Numbered from the stretch's first letter, positions 41,801-54,235 are shown. The stretch: 64,000 nucleotides of DNA from Tremella fuciformis (GCA_032768795.1 CP136498.1:310001-374000); one strand, 5' to 3'. Notes: a model not told the origin generated them from the sequence alone. Numbers and translations are program-made.

Positions 41801-44800
41801 AGAACTGTATCGCCTGCGCGATGCGGCAGAGCCTCGCTCAAGCAGTGATGCTGCTGTCCACTAGGCGGGGCAGCCTGTAACACGGCTCGGGATCCACCAT
41901 ATCGAGAAGGAACAGCGGGCGCCAGTGTGGAAGGGACAGGGAGATCGACGCCACCGCCATTATTTGTCCTTTTATACTCCAGAGCGGCCACGAGAGCGGC
42001 GCAACATGAAGAGTGGATCCAGCGAAACGGACTAGCAAGTCGACGATATCCTCTCGTGGGTGTTTCAAAATTCATGGACGATGAATATGCTGACGGACAG
42101 TCGACGCATCCCTCGCTCCAGCACCAGCATTGCGCTTGCGAGTTTCCGCTTGGCAGACTGTCTGGCAGGCACTTGTAGACTGCCTATGGCCTCGTTCTTC
42201 GCTTGACAGCTCACCAACTGCGCCAAGGAGAACGACGCAACTGAGCCCTGAGAACAAAGGCCAAAGCAAGCCGCATGTCTTTGGCCTTGGACAACTGCTG
42301 AGATGGAGTTCAAGCTGGCGAGACGAGAGGGGGATTGTTTAACCTTTGCATACTTTGCAACGGCTGCACAAGCCGGTCTTGAATACACCCGTGCTCAGAC
42401 TGGCGTCCGCTTCCGCTCTTGTCGGATCGCCATCGTCTTCCAGCCTGTTCGGGCAGGCAGAGGAGCTACTTGAGAAGCGAATCACAGAGAGCCCCACCTC
42501 AACGTCAGCAACCACGAATCGACCGAGGCGTCTTTGTCCCCGTCGTCTGGGTCAGGCGCATAGCGGGACCTCTCCCTGACAATTTCACCGAGCGTCAAGA
42601 CACGGCAGGACTTTGTTGTGATGGACGGCGCCCCTCAGTCTCTGCGGCGCCAACGTGCAAGTCAGGGTGAGTCGGACGAACTACATACATCGCCGATGGG
42701 CAAGCGTGTCGCTGACTTCCAGTTGTCTTCTCGTACGCGTGTAATCGGAAGGCTCAACTGTGGCATCTGCTCGCTCGCTCGGCACATGGACCGCGCCTCG
42801 CTGCACAATCCAGTCCGGTCCGCTGTCGGCGTCGGGCCGCGGACCCTTGCCCTCTACCACATCTTCGGTGCTATTTCCCGACTAGATCCGTCAGTCTGCC
42901 CTTGCCTTGCCCTAAGAGGGCAAGACGCGCTGTGACGGCTGGGGCAGCAGATCCGGGAGGTGCATCCTGCCGGCTGCGGTCTCGGGTGTCCATGGCTGAC
43001 TTTCAGACGACCGCGATAGGATGTCAGAATGCGATGCTCCAACTGGGAGGCCTACGACAAGACAAAAACACGACACGGCAGTACAGCCCACCGACCGATT
43101 CTCTATACTGTAGGAGAACCGGCCAATCATACCCACAACGGCCCTGCGGGGTATCCTCATGCCTATTGCTACCTTTGCCACCGATACGTCTATCGCTTTT
43201 CCCGGTGTCCGCGCATCCACAGCACTCGAGTCCACCCGCTCGCGTGCATGCATGCTTGATCTCCGGCTGGTGTCGACGCGAGGCTGCGGCTTGGTACTCC
43301 CTTGCTGGAGCAAAGTCGGACTCTTTGGCTATAGAATGTCGCAGCCTGCCAGATTGGGTGGATAGGAATCCGGTGTATGAATACATGTACATGTACGAAT
43401 GGTATACCCTGTCGTCTTCTGCTTGTAAGTGACCCAGTTGAAGCCTCGATTGTTCATGCCGTAGCGTCTCGATGGCTTTCGGGGTCAAGAAAAGTGGAAA
43501 GCGCTGTATCACATTCCGGAGCCTGTTGGTAGATGGTGCTCGTCTTGGTTAGCCTGACTAATTCCCATTGCTGTGATGCGTTCAACACCCTCTCGTCCGG
43601 GGGGAAGGGCAACAGCCGCCCATTTGTCTTGCGGCGTTGGCCAGCAGAGGTGGGGTAACAGGCGGCATGAAGAGTGTCGCAATGGGACGGAAGCAGTGGA
43701 CTTGACCCGGCATCACACCTCGACTCGATTTCGGGTCCAACATCCCATGCAGTCTTCAACAGCCTCGAGTCCGCCCTCCCGGCCGTGCCCCGCACCACGC
43801 AGACCCAGGTTGGGGGGAACATGACCGGGCATTGCGGCCAGAGGCAAGGAGGCGATCATCGTAGTTGATGGGGCGGGTTTTGCGCGTCGGCGCTCCAGGG
43901 GGCCTCGGCGGTGGAGGTGGGTGCCGTAGGATGCTGCGACGGAGGCGAGGAAGCCGTCACAAGGCTGGACAGCCGTCAGAGGGACGTCTCGACGACTTGA
44001 GCTGCATGCCGTCTGGTGCAGGCTGCGGGGTTTCTCAGAATCGCACCGAGCAGGTGCGTATGGTCAGGAGACCCAGAGGCTTCTCCGCTAAGGGGCTCTC
44101 TGCCATTTGCCATTTGCCTCGGGATGGCTCATCATCCGCACCTCACCGCGACTCCCAGACTCTCGGTGCCCTCAACATCCTCGTTCTGTAGATGGCCGGG
44201 CATGTTTTGCTTCCTGCCGTCCGGAAGGAATGACTGGAGATATAGGTAGATCCGGAGATCCATGCTGATAGATCGCGACATGTACCGGAGGCTGATCCAT
44301 GATGCTTGAGGTGAGGAGACGCTGGGCGGAGCTGGATCTTGCGGTACAAAATACAGTACGTGCCACAGGAGCTCCTGTGTAGATGCGAGATCAAGTGACC
44401 GACTCGTCTTGGCCTGAGGGATCCTCAGCCACACAAGTAAGCGAGAGTGATACAGTATGCTTGCACGCTTGCTCGCTTGCTCGCCAACTCGCCGACGCAC
44501 CGACTTGCAGACTTGATCGCTTGCCTTGCACTTGATCGAGCGTTTGTCACCCATCCCCTTCAATCGGCTCCCGCTCTCACCTAGCCCTGCAACTTCCGTT
44601 CTCAAGGTCGAGGATCTCTCATATCATCGCCTGAACCGCGGCGCGTCAAACACCAGCATATTGTCTTTCCCCTTGACCCGGTTGCGCAGGCCTTCAGTGT
44701 ACAAGCTTCGAACCTGCTCAGGCACCGGGGGAAACGGTCAATGGAAAAGCCAGAGACCTGCCTCGGAAACGCCAGATTGCAAAGCCGGCCGGCTCATCCC

Positions 44801-44814
44801 CGGTCCCAAGCCGC
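38816..44814. other. Six kb without a supported gene
   Basis: Several open frames are long enough to notice (for example plus 39305-39775 after a TTTTTAG acceptor-like site, and minus 40333-39965 with ARHLDLACEVYARATGSWL). None has a domain, a consistent exon chain or a recognised repeat. It may hold decayed genes. Confidence 0.4.
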
Positions 44815-45425
44815 TGTGGTGCTGAACGGTAGAAGACTAACAGAGTAGGATCACGTGACAGATTGAGAAGCGCCGCTGCGCGGGCGCTATAGACGTATAG
44901 GAGAATCACTTGCGCGGTGCGCAAGCAATCACATAAACACATCTACTATAATAAAAGAACACGATAGACAAACCATGTGGCAACCATGTGGCAACCATGT
45001 GGCAACCATGTGGCTTTTACTAATGTCATTAGCTTCTCTCGGGGTCACCCATTAGACCGTTTTCCTAATGACAATTACCTTTGACCGCTTACTCCGGAAT
45101 GTCCCGATGACTCCGACTACGCCCGAAGCCCGCACCGTATAATAGAATACATGAGACAAACCATGTGGCCCACAGGTTCCCGTGAATTTCACGGGTCAAG
45201 ACACTAGTATATCATACATACTATCCATACATACATACACCGCACCTTCGGTGCGGGCTATCCTTCTTAGACCTTTGCAGTCTATTACAACCTATTAAGC
45301 GATCGACCTATGTCAACTTTCGCTCCCGCGAGGGGAGGCGAGTTCCGGCTCCGCCGCAACGCTATCCTCATAGTCAGGCCTCATACCCGAGAGCGGACGG
45401 GTTTCAACAGGGTCTCGCCGCTACA
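44815..45425 (+). mobile_element. LTR-F, long form, 4-bp duplication
   Basis: Same ends as 32672-33004 (TGTGGTGCTGAAC ... CTCGCCGCTACA), flanked by CCGC on both sides (44811-44814, 45426-45429). It carries about 280 bp extra between the CTTGCGCGGTGCGCAAG hairpin and the CATACATACACCGCACC segment. The extra part includes four tandem CAACCATGTGG units at about 44970-45013. Confidence 0.82.
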
Positions 45426-45625
45426 CCGCACAGATGTGGCCAGAAGGCCAACGCCTGGGCATACCCTCATCAAGGCGATGCCCAGACTGTTTCAACGACT
45501 CACTGTCATGACGGCACCTCAGGCAGAACAGCTGCATGATGTCATGACTATGATCAGATCCCAGCCCAACCTATTACCTCGGGTCATCAACTTGAGAACA
45601 TCACTTCTTCGACCTATGATGTCAG
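45426..45625 (+). other. Possible coding fragment between two LTRs
   Basis: A plus frame reads MPRLFQRLTVMTAPQAEQL, then HDVMTMIRSQPNLLPRVIN, resembling the start of fungal F-box-type proteins. It is cut by LTR-B at 45626. Too short to assign. Confidence 0.25.
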
Positions 45626-46010
45626 TGTCACGTTGGCCACGCCTCCATGATCACCAAAGCACGCCTACGAGTCTCGTTCCAGCCCAGCACGCCTGTCAGA
45701 CACGTGAGCCTATCGTCGACCCTCGAGTAGCCTCGACGACTCTAGAGCTCGAGCCTCGTCGATGGTGTTTCAAGGAGAAAGCCCAAGGCGGTGCCGAGGA
45801 GGGCACGGGTGATATATATACAAGTCCTCACCCGTAGACCGTCCTTAGCACCGTGGTATTGAGTCCCATGGATAGAAAGTAACGGCGCAGCCGTGTTGTC
45901 GACGCACGAGAGGCTGTAGGGCACACCTTCTCGTGGAGGACAGAGACAGATCGACAGACAGCATGTGTGAGAGGGCCTATCAGTTGAGGACCGGCCAGGC
46001 CCCGTGACAG
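45626..46010 (+). mobile_element. Solo LTR-B
   Basis: Starts TGTCACGTTGGCC and ends GGCCCCGTGACA (inverted TGTCACG). Contains CTCGAGTAGCCTCGACGA and a TATATATA box near 45813. The flanks GTCAG and GGGAT do not match. Confidence 0.85.
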
Positions 46011-46449
46011 GGATGAACAGGAAAACCATGGATGCGTGAAAAAGATATATTCCCTGTACTTTCTTCCGTAGTTCTCTTTTCTCCAGCAATGGATCTCATT
46101 CTTTCTTTCCATAGAGCAGTCACACAGTTGGTTCTAACCCAACAACCACAGGTCCCTCCTGAGTTGTCTTCTTGCTTTACGAGCCAGAGACTAGCCCTAT
46201 CAGTACCACTTTGTTAGTACCGCGGCCCTCAGCCTTCCGGTCGGTTTCAGCCAACCCTCTGCCCCAGCGCGTGACACTCACCCCCCGCGGGAATGTGGAG
46301 CAACTGGCCCGAGGGATGGTGGACCTACACCGGGGACAAGCACCGTTGACCCGAAATCCGTCGGATGTCTCCCGGGCGCGTCGGGGGTCCAGCTGTAGAC
46401 CGGTGCCTGATCGTCCACTACCTGAACCCTGACTTGCACCAGACCGAAA

Positions 46450-46563
46450 CACCTAATGAAAGGATGTGACCTCAAAGGACGTGACCTAATGAAAGGGTGT
46501 GACCTAAAAAAAGGACGTGACTTAATGAAAGGACATGACCTAAAGGACGTGACCTAATGAGGT
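46450..46563. repeat. 18-bp minisatellite with GACGTGACC units
   Basis: Six or so imperfect units of AAAGGACGTGACCTAATG. Units vary by one to three bases and in spacing. No coding sense. Confidence 0.8.
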
Positions 46564-49539
46564 GAGGACCACAGGGCAAGCACTCAGGAACCCGGTCAAG
46601 CCGCCTCATCAAAAGCCGCCCGGAGACCCCATGATCGGCTGTTGCTGAGTTGCCGCCTCAATCGCCAGCCTGTATGTAACGCCAAAAGACCGCTCAGACC
46701 CGGCGTGTTGACTTACCACATCTCTTGAAGGAATGGGGCATACACTATGCCGGTCTTTCACAGGATTGTGTTGTCTAGGACTGCCTCACCCACTGGCAAA
46801 AGCATAGTTCCAGGTAATGACTCGCCATTCGGTCGGCCCCTGCCCTCCTACACCGCCTCTTCACAGTCCCACCAGATCTTTTGACGACGGGTGACGCCAA
46901 CACGTTCGTCTGCTGTTTACTTCAAGCAGAACGCTCCAAGCTTGCAACCAAGGCCCACCTAATTTCATTATGGTTGGCAATCGTAAAGCCTCTTCCGTGT
47001 GGCGTTCAGCTCTCTCTTCGTCGCTTTCTGCCAAGAGTATCAGGAGACACCACCGCCAATACTTGCAAACTCGCCAAGCACAAGGCGGACCATGACCAAG
47101 GCGGACCATGACCGGCGCCCCCTCGACTTGGCGAGGCAATGCGTCCGAGGTGAAAGCCAGTGCAGCAAGGCTGTCGTTTTCAATGGCACCAAAGCAACTT
47201 TTGTTGCCAAGCCCAAGCTCGAGAACGCTCATTGCTCCCAACAGAGGTGCGGAGCCATCCCAAACAATAGAGTCTGGCGCGCACATCGACCAGCACCGAC
47301 GAAGGAAACATGGATTTGAGGAGCATGGCGACAGCCAGCACGACGATCTTGGTGAGGACGCGAGTGGTCGGCGATTGTCGCATGTGATCATTCGCACCAT
47401 GGAATGCGCGGCTCCGCGAAGGAGAGGAAGATCTCGGACATTGGCGTCGGTTGCATGCACAAGCAGGGTGAGTCCGACAGGCAGTCTGGGCTTACCGGCT
47501 GACCTGCAGGTGACCGCATGATATTCACCCAAGCCGTTGAGCTCATCAACAGCCGCCTTGCCATTGCCGACACAGGCTCTGCCGCCGGACGCCGAGGTCA
47601 TCCTGCCACTCCCTACAGGAGCTCCCGACAACAAGTTCCGATAATGACCCAGCGGTCGTGGGCATCACGCGCACTCAGCAGACCGCTTCGAATGCGACAA
47701 TCCCCGTTCCCGGCGAGTAATGAGCAGAGACATGCAGCGAGGATTGTCCTTGCTGCGCAGGCAGAGTCGTTGGCAAGCGATCGAGCGAGCAAGGAAGGCG
47801 AGCATGCGACTGCCATCTTCGATGTGTTCAGCCCAGGTCAGTCATCACCGCCAAAAGGCCACATACAGACGGGGTGCGCACAGTCAGGCGGCAAACAGCC
47901 AGTCCTCTTCAGGCAACAGACGACCAGAGGCATTTGAATGTCCATATCAAGAGCATATCAGACAGTTCTGGAGATAGCTCGTTCAAGGGGCTGACTCAGT
48001 GCGGGGAACGTTTGGGCAACGGAAGTCGCTTACATGTTGGACAAGTAACTGAAAGGGTCGCAAAAAGCTAGAGGACCGTTGGGGGTCATGGAAGCTACGT
48101 ATGAAGAGTGCTTTCAGCAAAATGCCCGCATGCATGATCATACCAGACAAAGCTATTTGGTCTTGCAGACGGTAACAATGATAAAGATGATTGGGTTCGG
48201 CAACCCAAGACCGTGGTCCATATCAAGATCGATTGAGGGAATGAGTTTCCGCCCGTGCTCCGGCGGTTTGCTTGGCATATAGCTCAAGAATAAGTGTCGC
48301 CGTCCAGGCGCAAAGACATCAACATCAAGGCGAAAGATATCAAGGCGAGAGATATAAAGGCGAAAGATTCCTTGCGAATGGGTTGCGCCAGGTTGTCTGG
48401 ACATTGCGCATGGCCACGGATCAGACAGTGAGAGGTAGCTAAACACAGTCGACGAATGAGACTTTGTTGAGAGAGGGACGCACCTGCCGCCCGGGTTACG
48501 CCAGCGACTTGGCACAATTAGACTACATCTCGATCTCGCTGCACAAGCTAAAATACTACATGAGAAGGGCAGGCCTACATATACTGACATGGATCATGCC
48601 CAAGACTGGACACAAGTTGTAAAGACAACACCCCGCACTCGCTAGGAGGAGACTCGACGGCAGCATGCCTTCATAGACTCGCGCCTGGACCCGAACGGTT
48701 GCTCCAGGCGTTGCGTTTGGGTCTGTCGTGAGTCCGCTGAAAAGATGCCGTCATGAAAATGTCTTAGCCCAGGCATCGAACTTGACAAGGACGATGTCTC
48801 CTTCCGCGCCTGGCACTCCGGACAACGGATACCACCCATGCAAAAGGCATACTGGCCGGTTGGGGTGCTGTGTGGAAGGTGTGCTATCAGCCATCGCACA
48901 CGGTGACAGGCGTGGGCCGCCCAAACGGCCTTGACAGCGTCCTTGACCTGGTCTTGCTTCTGCTTCTCCGCATGACTGTTGTGATCTTGCCTGGATCCGG
49001 CCGATCCAATGCGTTTGCAAGGCACTTTGCGGCGTCCCCGGCCTTGCTCGGTCGATACGGCATTGCAAGCCGTGGTCAAATGGTGGACAGGCTAGCACGT
49101 AGAGCCAGGCCAAGACGCCGAGTGTGACGGCATGTCAAAAGTTGAGACCAAATCGGCCAGGACGGCAGAAGGGGGCGGGGTGGGCGAATGCGCTCTCGGC
49201 GGTCGTTCGTGGTCAAAGCCCCGCCGGCAGGGTATTTCGGAAGGCTGAGGCGGCGGGATTGGAGTACTGTGGGCGATTGATGAGTTGATGCGCTCGCTCA
49301 CCGGTAGATGGGAGACCTGAAAGTCAGATTGCAAGCCATGACAAATCGGCCCTTTGCCCTACCTGAGGACGCGCTGCTCAGCGCACTGCTGTTCTGGCCA
49401 GAACTCCAACGGCCAGGACTGTGCTGAATGGACGGTCTAATCACAGCCTGCATCATCAGTCTTGGTCCAAGCCCTGCAAAACTGGCCACTCACAAGTCTG
49501 ATAGAGTCCAGTAGCATGCCAACTCGGACCTCGTGATGA
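46564..49539. other. Three kb without a supported gene
   Basis: Open frames at 46861-47634 (minus) and 47108-47521 (plus) overlap and lack motifs. There is a direct repeat AAGGCGGACCATGACC at 47087-47112, and a loose 15-bp array (AAGGCGAAAGATATC) at about 48305-48368. Confidence 0.4.
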
Positions 49540-49985
49540 GGAGGACAGCACATCGTTAGGGCAGATCATAATTGCACTGCGAGATCCTATCTCTAACGGA
49601 GCCTTGAATATTGTGCGTACCAAGCTAGCCCCTTCGCCAAGAGTCAGCAGACGTGGTCTCTTGTCCTATCAGTATACCCCCCGAGATTGCATATTGCAGA
49701 ATCAGACTGCTGACTGTGGCGCAGACTGTTCTACCAGGACGGCGTGACAGAGAGGAACGACATGTATGTTGCCATGACGGCAAAGCCTTGCAGCAAGGCT
49801 AGGACCAATGACGAGTGTTGGCAATGCGGTGAGATGTGTCATTGGGAGCGTGACTGCAAGGCTGCACACCAGCGCAAGACTCATAGGGATTGCAGAGACC
49901 AACTGACAAGTTGTCGCAATGAGCAGAGCGACCCTGACAAAGGCAACAAGAGGTCTGATGATGGGCGCTCAATCTCTGGGAAGGA
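49540..49985 (+). pseudogene. Copia gag remnant with zinc knuckle
   Basis: Plus-strand text reads TSLGQIIIALRDPISNGAL, typical of the copia gag central part. After an interruption comes CWQCGEMCHWERDC, a CX2CX4HX4C knuckle (49809-49850). The remnant is cut by an LTR-C copy at 49986. No protease or polymerase follows. Confidence 0.7.
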
Positions 49986-50419
49986 TGTCAATCAAAGAGC
50001 GCCCTCGACAACCTACGCACTGACCGATGCCTCTCATGTGGCCGAAATGTGACCTACCTCGGGCTGGAGAACCTTGACAAGGGAGTAGATGTTGGATGAA
50101 CGCGCGACGACGGGAAGTAGGTGCAGAGTCATATAGGATGCCCGGGGTGCCTGTTGTAGTTCTTCAGCACTCTATGATTGAGTCCCATGGATCACCATTG
50201 ACGATCTCACTCTCTCCGTGGCACGCAGCGTGGCTGAGTCACTCTCACGCTGTATCCTCGACGACCTTGTTACCTCGACGACCTTGTAACCTCGACAAGG
50301 ATCCAACCTCAACGAGGATCCTACCTCGACATCCTCGTCTCTACCCCTTTATCCTTTATTTTTGACCCTGATATTGTGCGAGAGGGCCTCTGCCAACGGG
50401 AGAGCGCAGCATCGTGACA
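49986..50419 (-). mobile_element. LTR-C copy
   Basis: Reverse complement of the 1426-1860 family, from TGTCA (diverged first 15 bases) to GCAGCATCGTGACA. Flanks AAGGA and GTTGC do not match. Confidence 0.8.
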
Positions 50420-50946
50420 GTTGCACTGGCTCCGGTACGTGTACCGTGTGGGTGCCTACAAACATCTAAGCCATGGTTTCGAGGGTAGTTTTGGATTCTC
50501 TTTCCAGTGGTATGGTTGGTTTTGGGCTATACGTCAAACCGGTAACACTTTTGGGCATGTTACCACATTGCAAAGACTTTGGAGGGCCAAATGTGCGACC
50601 GATATTGAGCGCAACCACGAGCGTGTTATACCGTTAGAAAGAGCTCAAAAAGTGCTATCATATAGGACCTCTAACAAAAAAAACCCACCCCCAGACCGCC
50701 CTATAACCCCTAAACCCCTAAACCCCCTAACCCCTAATGTCGGCACGGTGACTCATGCGCCCTGGTGGTCCTAAGCGGTAGCCATGATTGCTCTCCGGTA
50801 ATGAGAGCTCCGATGGAGAATGGAGGAGCCAAGACGGCTTGGGGATTGAGAGCTCTTGGCCAGGGAGACAAGGACAAGGCGGTGAGAAGGGCAAGAGGCG
50901 GTAGGGGACACGGGGTGTTATACGACTCGATATAACCGAGGAGGCC
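50420..50946. other. Distinct AT-richer block ending in telomere-like repeats
   Basis: Differs in texture from the GC-richer surroundings. One frame stays open for over 110 codons (GFEGSFGFSFQWYGW ... IERNHERVIPLERAQ) but has no family signature. It leads into the CCCCTAA tract. Confidence 0.45.
50703..50737. repeat. Interstitial telomere-like tract (CCCCTAA)n
   Basis: Five consecutive units ATAACCCC, TAAACCCC, TAAACCCCC, TAACCCC, TAA, with the 4-5 C variation known from TTAGGGG/TTAGGGGG fungal telomeres. It lies between an LTR-C and an LTR-B. Confidence 0.7.
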
Positions 50947-51332
50947 TGTCACGGGGCCAGGCCGGTTGTCAACTGATAGGCCCTCTCACACGTGCTCTCT
51001 GTCAATCTGTCTCTGTCCTCCGCGAGAAGGTGTGTCCTACAGCTTCTCGTGCGCCGACAACACGGCTGCGCCGTTACTTTCTATCCATGGGACTCAATAC
51101 CACGGTGCTAAGGACGGTCTACGGGTGAGGACTCATATATATATATCACCCGTGCCCTCCTCTGCACCGCCTCGGGCTTTCTCCTTGAAACACCATCGAC
51201 GAGGCTCGAGCTCTAGAATTGTCGAGGCTACTCGAGGGTCAACAATAGGCTCAAGTGTCTGACAGGCTTGCTGGACTGGAACGAGGGTTGTAGGTGTGCG
51301 TGGGTGATCATGGAGGCGTGGCCGGCGTGACA
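50947..51332 (-). mobile_element. Solo LTR-B with 5-bp duplication
   Basis: 386 bp, TGTCACGGGGCC ... GGCCGGCGTGACA, flanked on both sides by AGGCC (50942-50946, 51333-51337). The cleanest solo LTR-B in the window. Confidence 0.9.
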
Positions 51333-51354
51333 AGGCCAGAGCGAGGCGACAGCG

Positions 51355-51500
51355 AGGCGATGACTTGATGCGAGAACAACAGCAAGGCGAGGACATGATG
51401 CGAGGACGTGATGCGAGAACGTGATGCGAGAACGACAACGAGGCAATGGTATGGTACGAGAACAAGAAGGAGGCAAGGGCGTGATGCGATAACAAGACCC
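51355..51500. repeat. GTGATGCGAGAAC minisatellite
   Basis: Imperfect tandem units of about 13-20 bp (GATGCGAGAACnACAnCnAGGCGA). Similar irregular repeats built on AGTCGAGGG continue at 51640-51790, followed by a run of about 18 C at 51815. Confidence 0.7.
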
Positions 51501-52030
51501 GGGCCCAGGGAGATGGCAGTTGTGGCTCAAGAGGATCCTGTGGATGCAGGGCGGGGGAGCCCGGCCTCTCAATACCCCTCCCGTCCCCTTCACGCAGCCA
51601 TCAACCACCCCTCAAGGCCCGGTCAAGGCGAGAAAGTGGGTCGAGGGTACCCCCAGTTGAGGGTCAAATTGCCTGACCCCCAGTCGAGGGCAAAACTCTG
51701 AGTCGAGGGGGCCCAGTCGAGGCAAAAGCCGGGCAAGAGGGGCGGGTTGAGGGCTACAAGAGAGGGGCGTACCCCCCGTCAAGCGGCAAAACCCCCAGTA
51801 GAGACTTCGACCCAGCCCCCCCCCCCCCCCCCCAGTCGAACCTTTATACTGTTAGGACGAGGGCAAGGCTTCCGAGTAGCCGCTCGAGGTTGAGGAGGTA
51901 GCACAGCTAGCCTCCCAAGCGGCTCTGGCGGTCCCCTGTTGACGCTGGATCTCGGTGTGGATGTCGGCAACCCAGCGCAATATTGCGGTACGCCCTGGGA
52001 GTCAACACAAGCAACACGGTGGTCTGAGAT

Positions 52031-52321
52031 TCACTTACTGCTCAACGCAACACTGGCCATATCCGACCAGTCAATCTCATCGACGGGTTTGTCAATCTCA
52101 TCGACGGGTTCGTCAATCTCATCTACTGGTGTGGGCTCCGGAGAGCGGGGAGGGGCTGCCCAAGTAGGGAACAGTCGGGGTGGGGGAGCATCGACGACCG
52201 GCTCGGGAGAAGAGGGCGGCGTTGTGGGGCTAGGGGATGGGGTTTTGGTCATAGTGACCAGTCGAAGGGGTTGACCGCAGAGGACGAGCTTGAGAGTGGG
52301 ATTGGTGGCGTTGGAGAACAT
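52031..52321 (-). CDS. Pro-rich hypothetical frame with PVDEIDx repeats
   Basis: 96 residues from ATG at 52321: MFSNATNPTLKLVLCGQPL, then a Pro/Ser-rich part, then three tandem PVDEID[EKW] units near the end. Unrecognised. It may be an exon of a longer gene or a decayed gag start. No introns or partners are evident. Confidence 0.3.
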   Translation of the reverse strand: MFSNATNPTLKLVLCGQPLRLVTMTKTPSPSPTTPPSSPEPVVDAPPPRLFPTWAAPPRSPEPTPVDEIDEPVDEIDKPVDEIDWSDMASVALSSK

Positions 52322-53178
52322 GTGATGTGTTGGAGTGGAGAGTTGGGAATGGACGGGACGAGTAGCCTCGTCGAGGAGGGCTTATATCTCTTGGAGAAGA
52401 CATGGCGGCGACAAGGGACAGGAGGGCACTTGACGATGAGAGCAAGCAACACGAGTTTTCACGACAGTTTGGCGACTTGTTGCCTAGTATCGAGCAACAT
52501 GATCAACAGAAGGGCGTAGCCCGGAGTGGCAATCACCGGTTATTTCGCGGCAACTTCTGCACTGGGCAATTTGACCCCGGCCTTGTGGCTGAGGTCGACT
52601 CGAGGTCGACTGACATGCGCGCAAATTCCAGTATGAGACACCTACAGAATGGCAACAGGCGGGCTAGCCAGCACAGGGATTGCCCTTGGCACCACGCGTG
52701 TGTCGGTAGACGTGATCGCAAGAGCAGTCAGAGCCCAGGTAGCCGGTAGCGACGGTAGCTGGCAGCTCTTAGCTCTGTAGAAAGCGATAGAGAGCTGCCA
52801 GGGAGACGAAACTGCGGTATAAGGAGGTACGGGACGTTATTTATCACTGCTACCACGTGTATTTTGACAGCGTGTAGGGACACATGTGAGCGGCACACCA
52901 CCTGTGTCCACGAGTCACTCCACAACGGCAACACAGCCTACGCCCCGACAACGACTAGAAAGATAGCGTCAGCTGGGTGAGACCTTGAGCGGGCAAGAAG
53001 GACGGATCGTCGACAAGACTAGACTCTGCTTACACACCCACAGACCCCCAAGATCAGCCCTGCGAGGAATGACCAAAAGATACGGCTTAGTGCAAGGCGG
53101 GAGCAAAGGCTCAGGTCATACAAGCTGCCCCACCTCGCCCGCCATCTCGCAGGAGCTTGATTTCAGAGGGAGGCAGAG

Positions 53179-53584
53179 TGTCACGTTGGCCACGCCTCCA
53201 TGATCACCAGCGCACGCCTACAACCTTTGTCCCAGCCCAGCAAGCCTGTCAGACACGTGAGCCTATCGTCGACCCTCAAGTAGCTTTGACAGGCCTTGAG
53301 TTGCCTCAACAACTCTAGAGCTCAAGCCTCGTTGGTGATGTTGCAAGGAGAAAGCCCGAGGCGGTGCAGAGGAGGGCACAGGTGATATATATATACAAGC
53401 CTACACCCGTAGACTGTCCTTAGCACTGTGGTATTGAGTCCCATGGATAGAAAATAACGGCGCAGCCGTGTTGTCAACGCACGAGAGGCTGTAGGACACG
53501 TCTTCTCGTGGAGGACAGAGATAGATCAACAGAGAGCATGTGTGAGAGGGCCTATCAGTCGATGACCGCCTTGGCCCCGTGGCA
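53179..53584 (+). mobile_element. LTR-B copy beside a transposase remnant
   Basis: TGTCACGTTGGCC ... TTGGCCCCGTGGCA, moderately diverged from 45626-46010. Flanks CAGAG and GCGGC do not match. It truncates the pogo-like frame that ends at 53585. Confidence 0.8.
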
Positions 53585-53854
53585 GCGGCCTGCAAGGCCT
53601 TCTGCCAGGCTGCGGACGTGTCGAGGTGTCAAGAGGGTGTCCCGGGACGCGTAGTTGTTGATCTTGTTGATCAGGACTGTCTTTTGTAGGACTGAGAGGA
53701 TCCGATTCGGCGCCTTGTTGTCAGAGACGTGTCGGCCCGTAAGTTCGTCATTCAGCGTCGCTTGGGCGATGTTGAACTCTCCGGCAACCTGTCGCTAGCT
53801 CTTCTCGGGGCTGTTGGTTTACTCACGGACTGCCTGGGCCAGAGCGTGATGCAT
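53585..53854 (-). pseudogene. Pogo/Fot1-like transposase, N-terminal remnant
   Basis: From ATG at 53854 the minus strand reads MHHALAQAVRE, stop, TNSPEKS, stop, RQVAGEFNIAQATLNDELTG, then INNYASRDTLLTPRHVRSLA. This is the helix-turn-helix start of pogo/Fot1-type (CENP-B-related) transposases: a small HTH with NIxxxTLxxxLxGR, then the start of the second DNA-binding domain. Two in-frame stops and truncation at the LTR-B edge show it is dead. The DDE core is absent. Confidence 0.65.
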
Positions 53855-54235
53855 GGTGGAGATAGAGAGACATATAGCTATAAGAGACGACATCATGTAA
53901 GTCACCGAAAGGCGTCTGCGATCGAAGGGCACGTGATCACGAGTAACTAAGTGCGACCTTTCCATACAGGATATACTCGAGTACATACTCGTATGTGCTG
54001 TCATCTATCGACTGGAAAAACTATCGAACATATACTACCCGTGTTCACTGAACCCGACATTTAGACGCAGTTGCCTCCTCTTCCACGCTCCTCCTTTCCC
54101 AGTTCGAACAATCACCAAACTCACCCCGATCGTCCGACTCGCTCCATTCGGTCAACTCGGTCCATCCGCTCTAGTCGCCACGTCCTCTGACGACTTCCAA
54201 CGCCCTACCAGCCTTGATCGGAACAAAATCTGGTC

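Noticed and set aside
46861..47634. A 257-codon minus-strand frame.
   Set aside because: Composition is not protein-like, it overlaps a plus frame of similar quality, and it shows no motif or intron support.
51355..51790. A CRISPR-like array.
   Set aside because: Units are irregular in length with no unique spacers of constant size, and the DNA is fungal.
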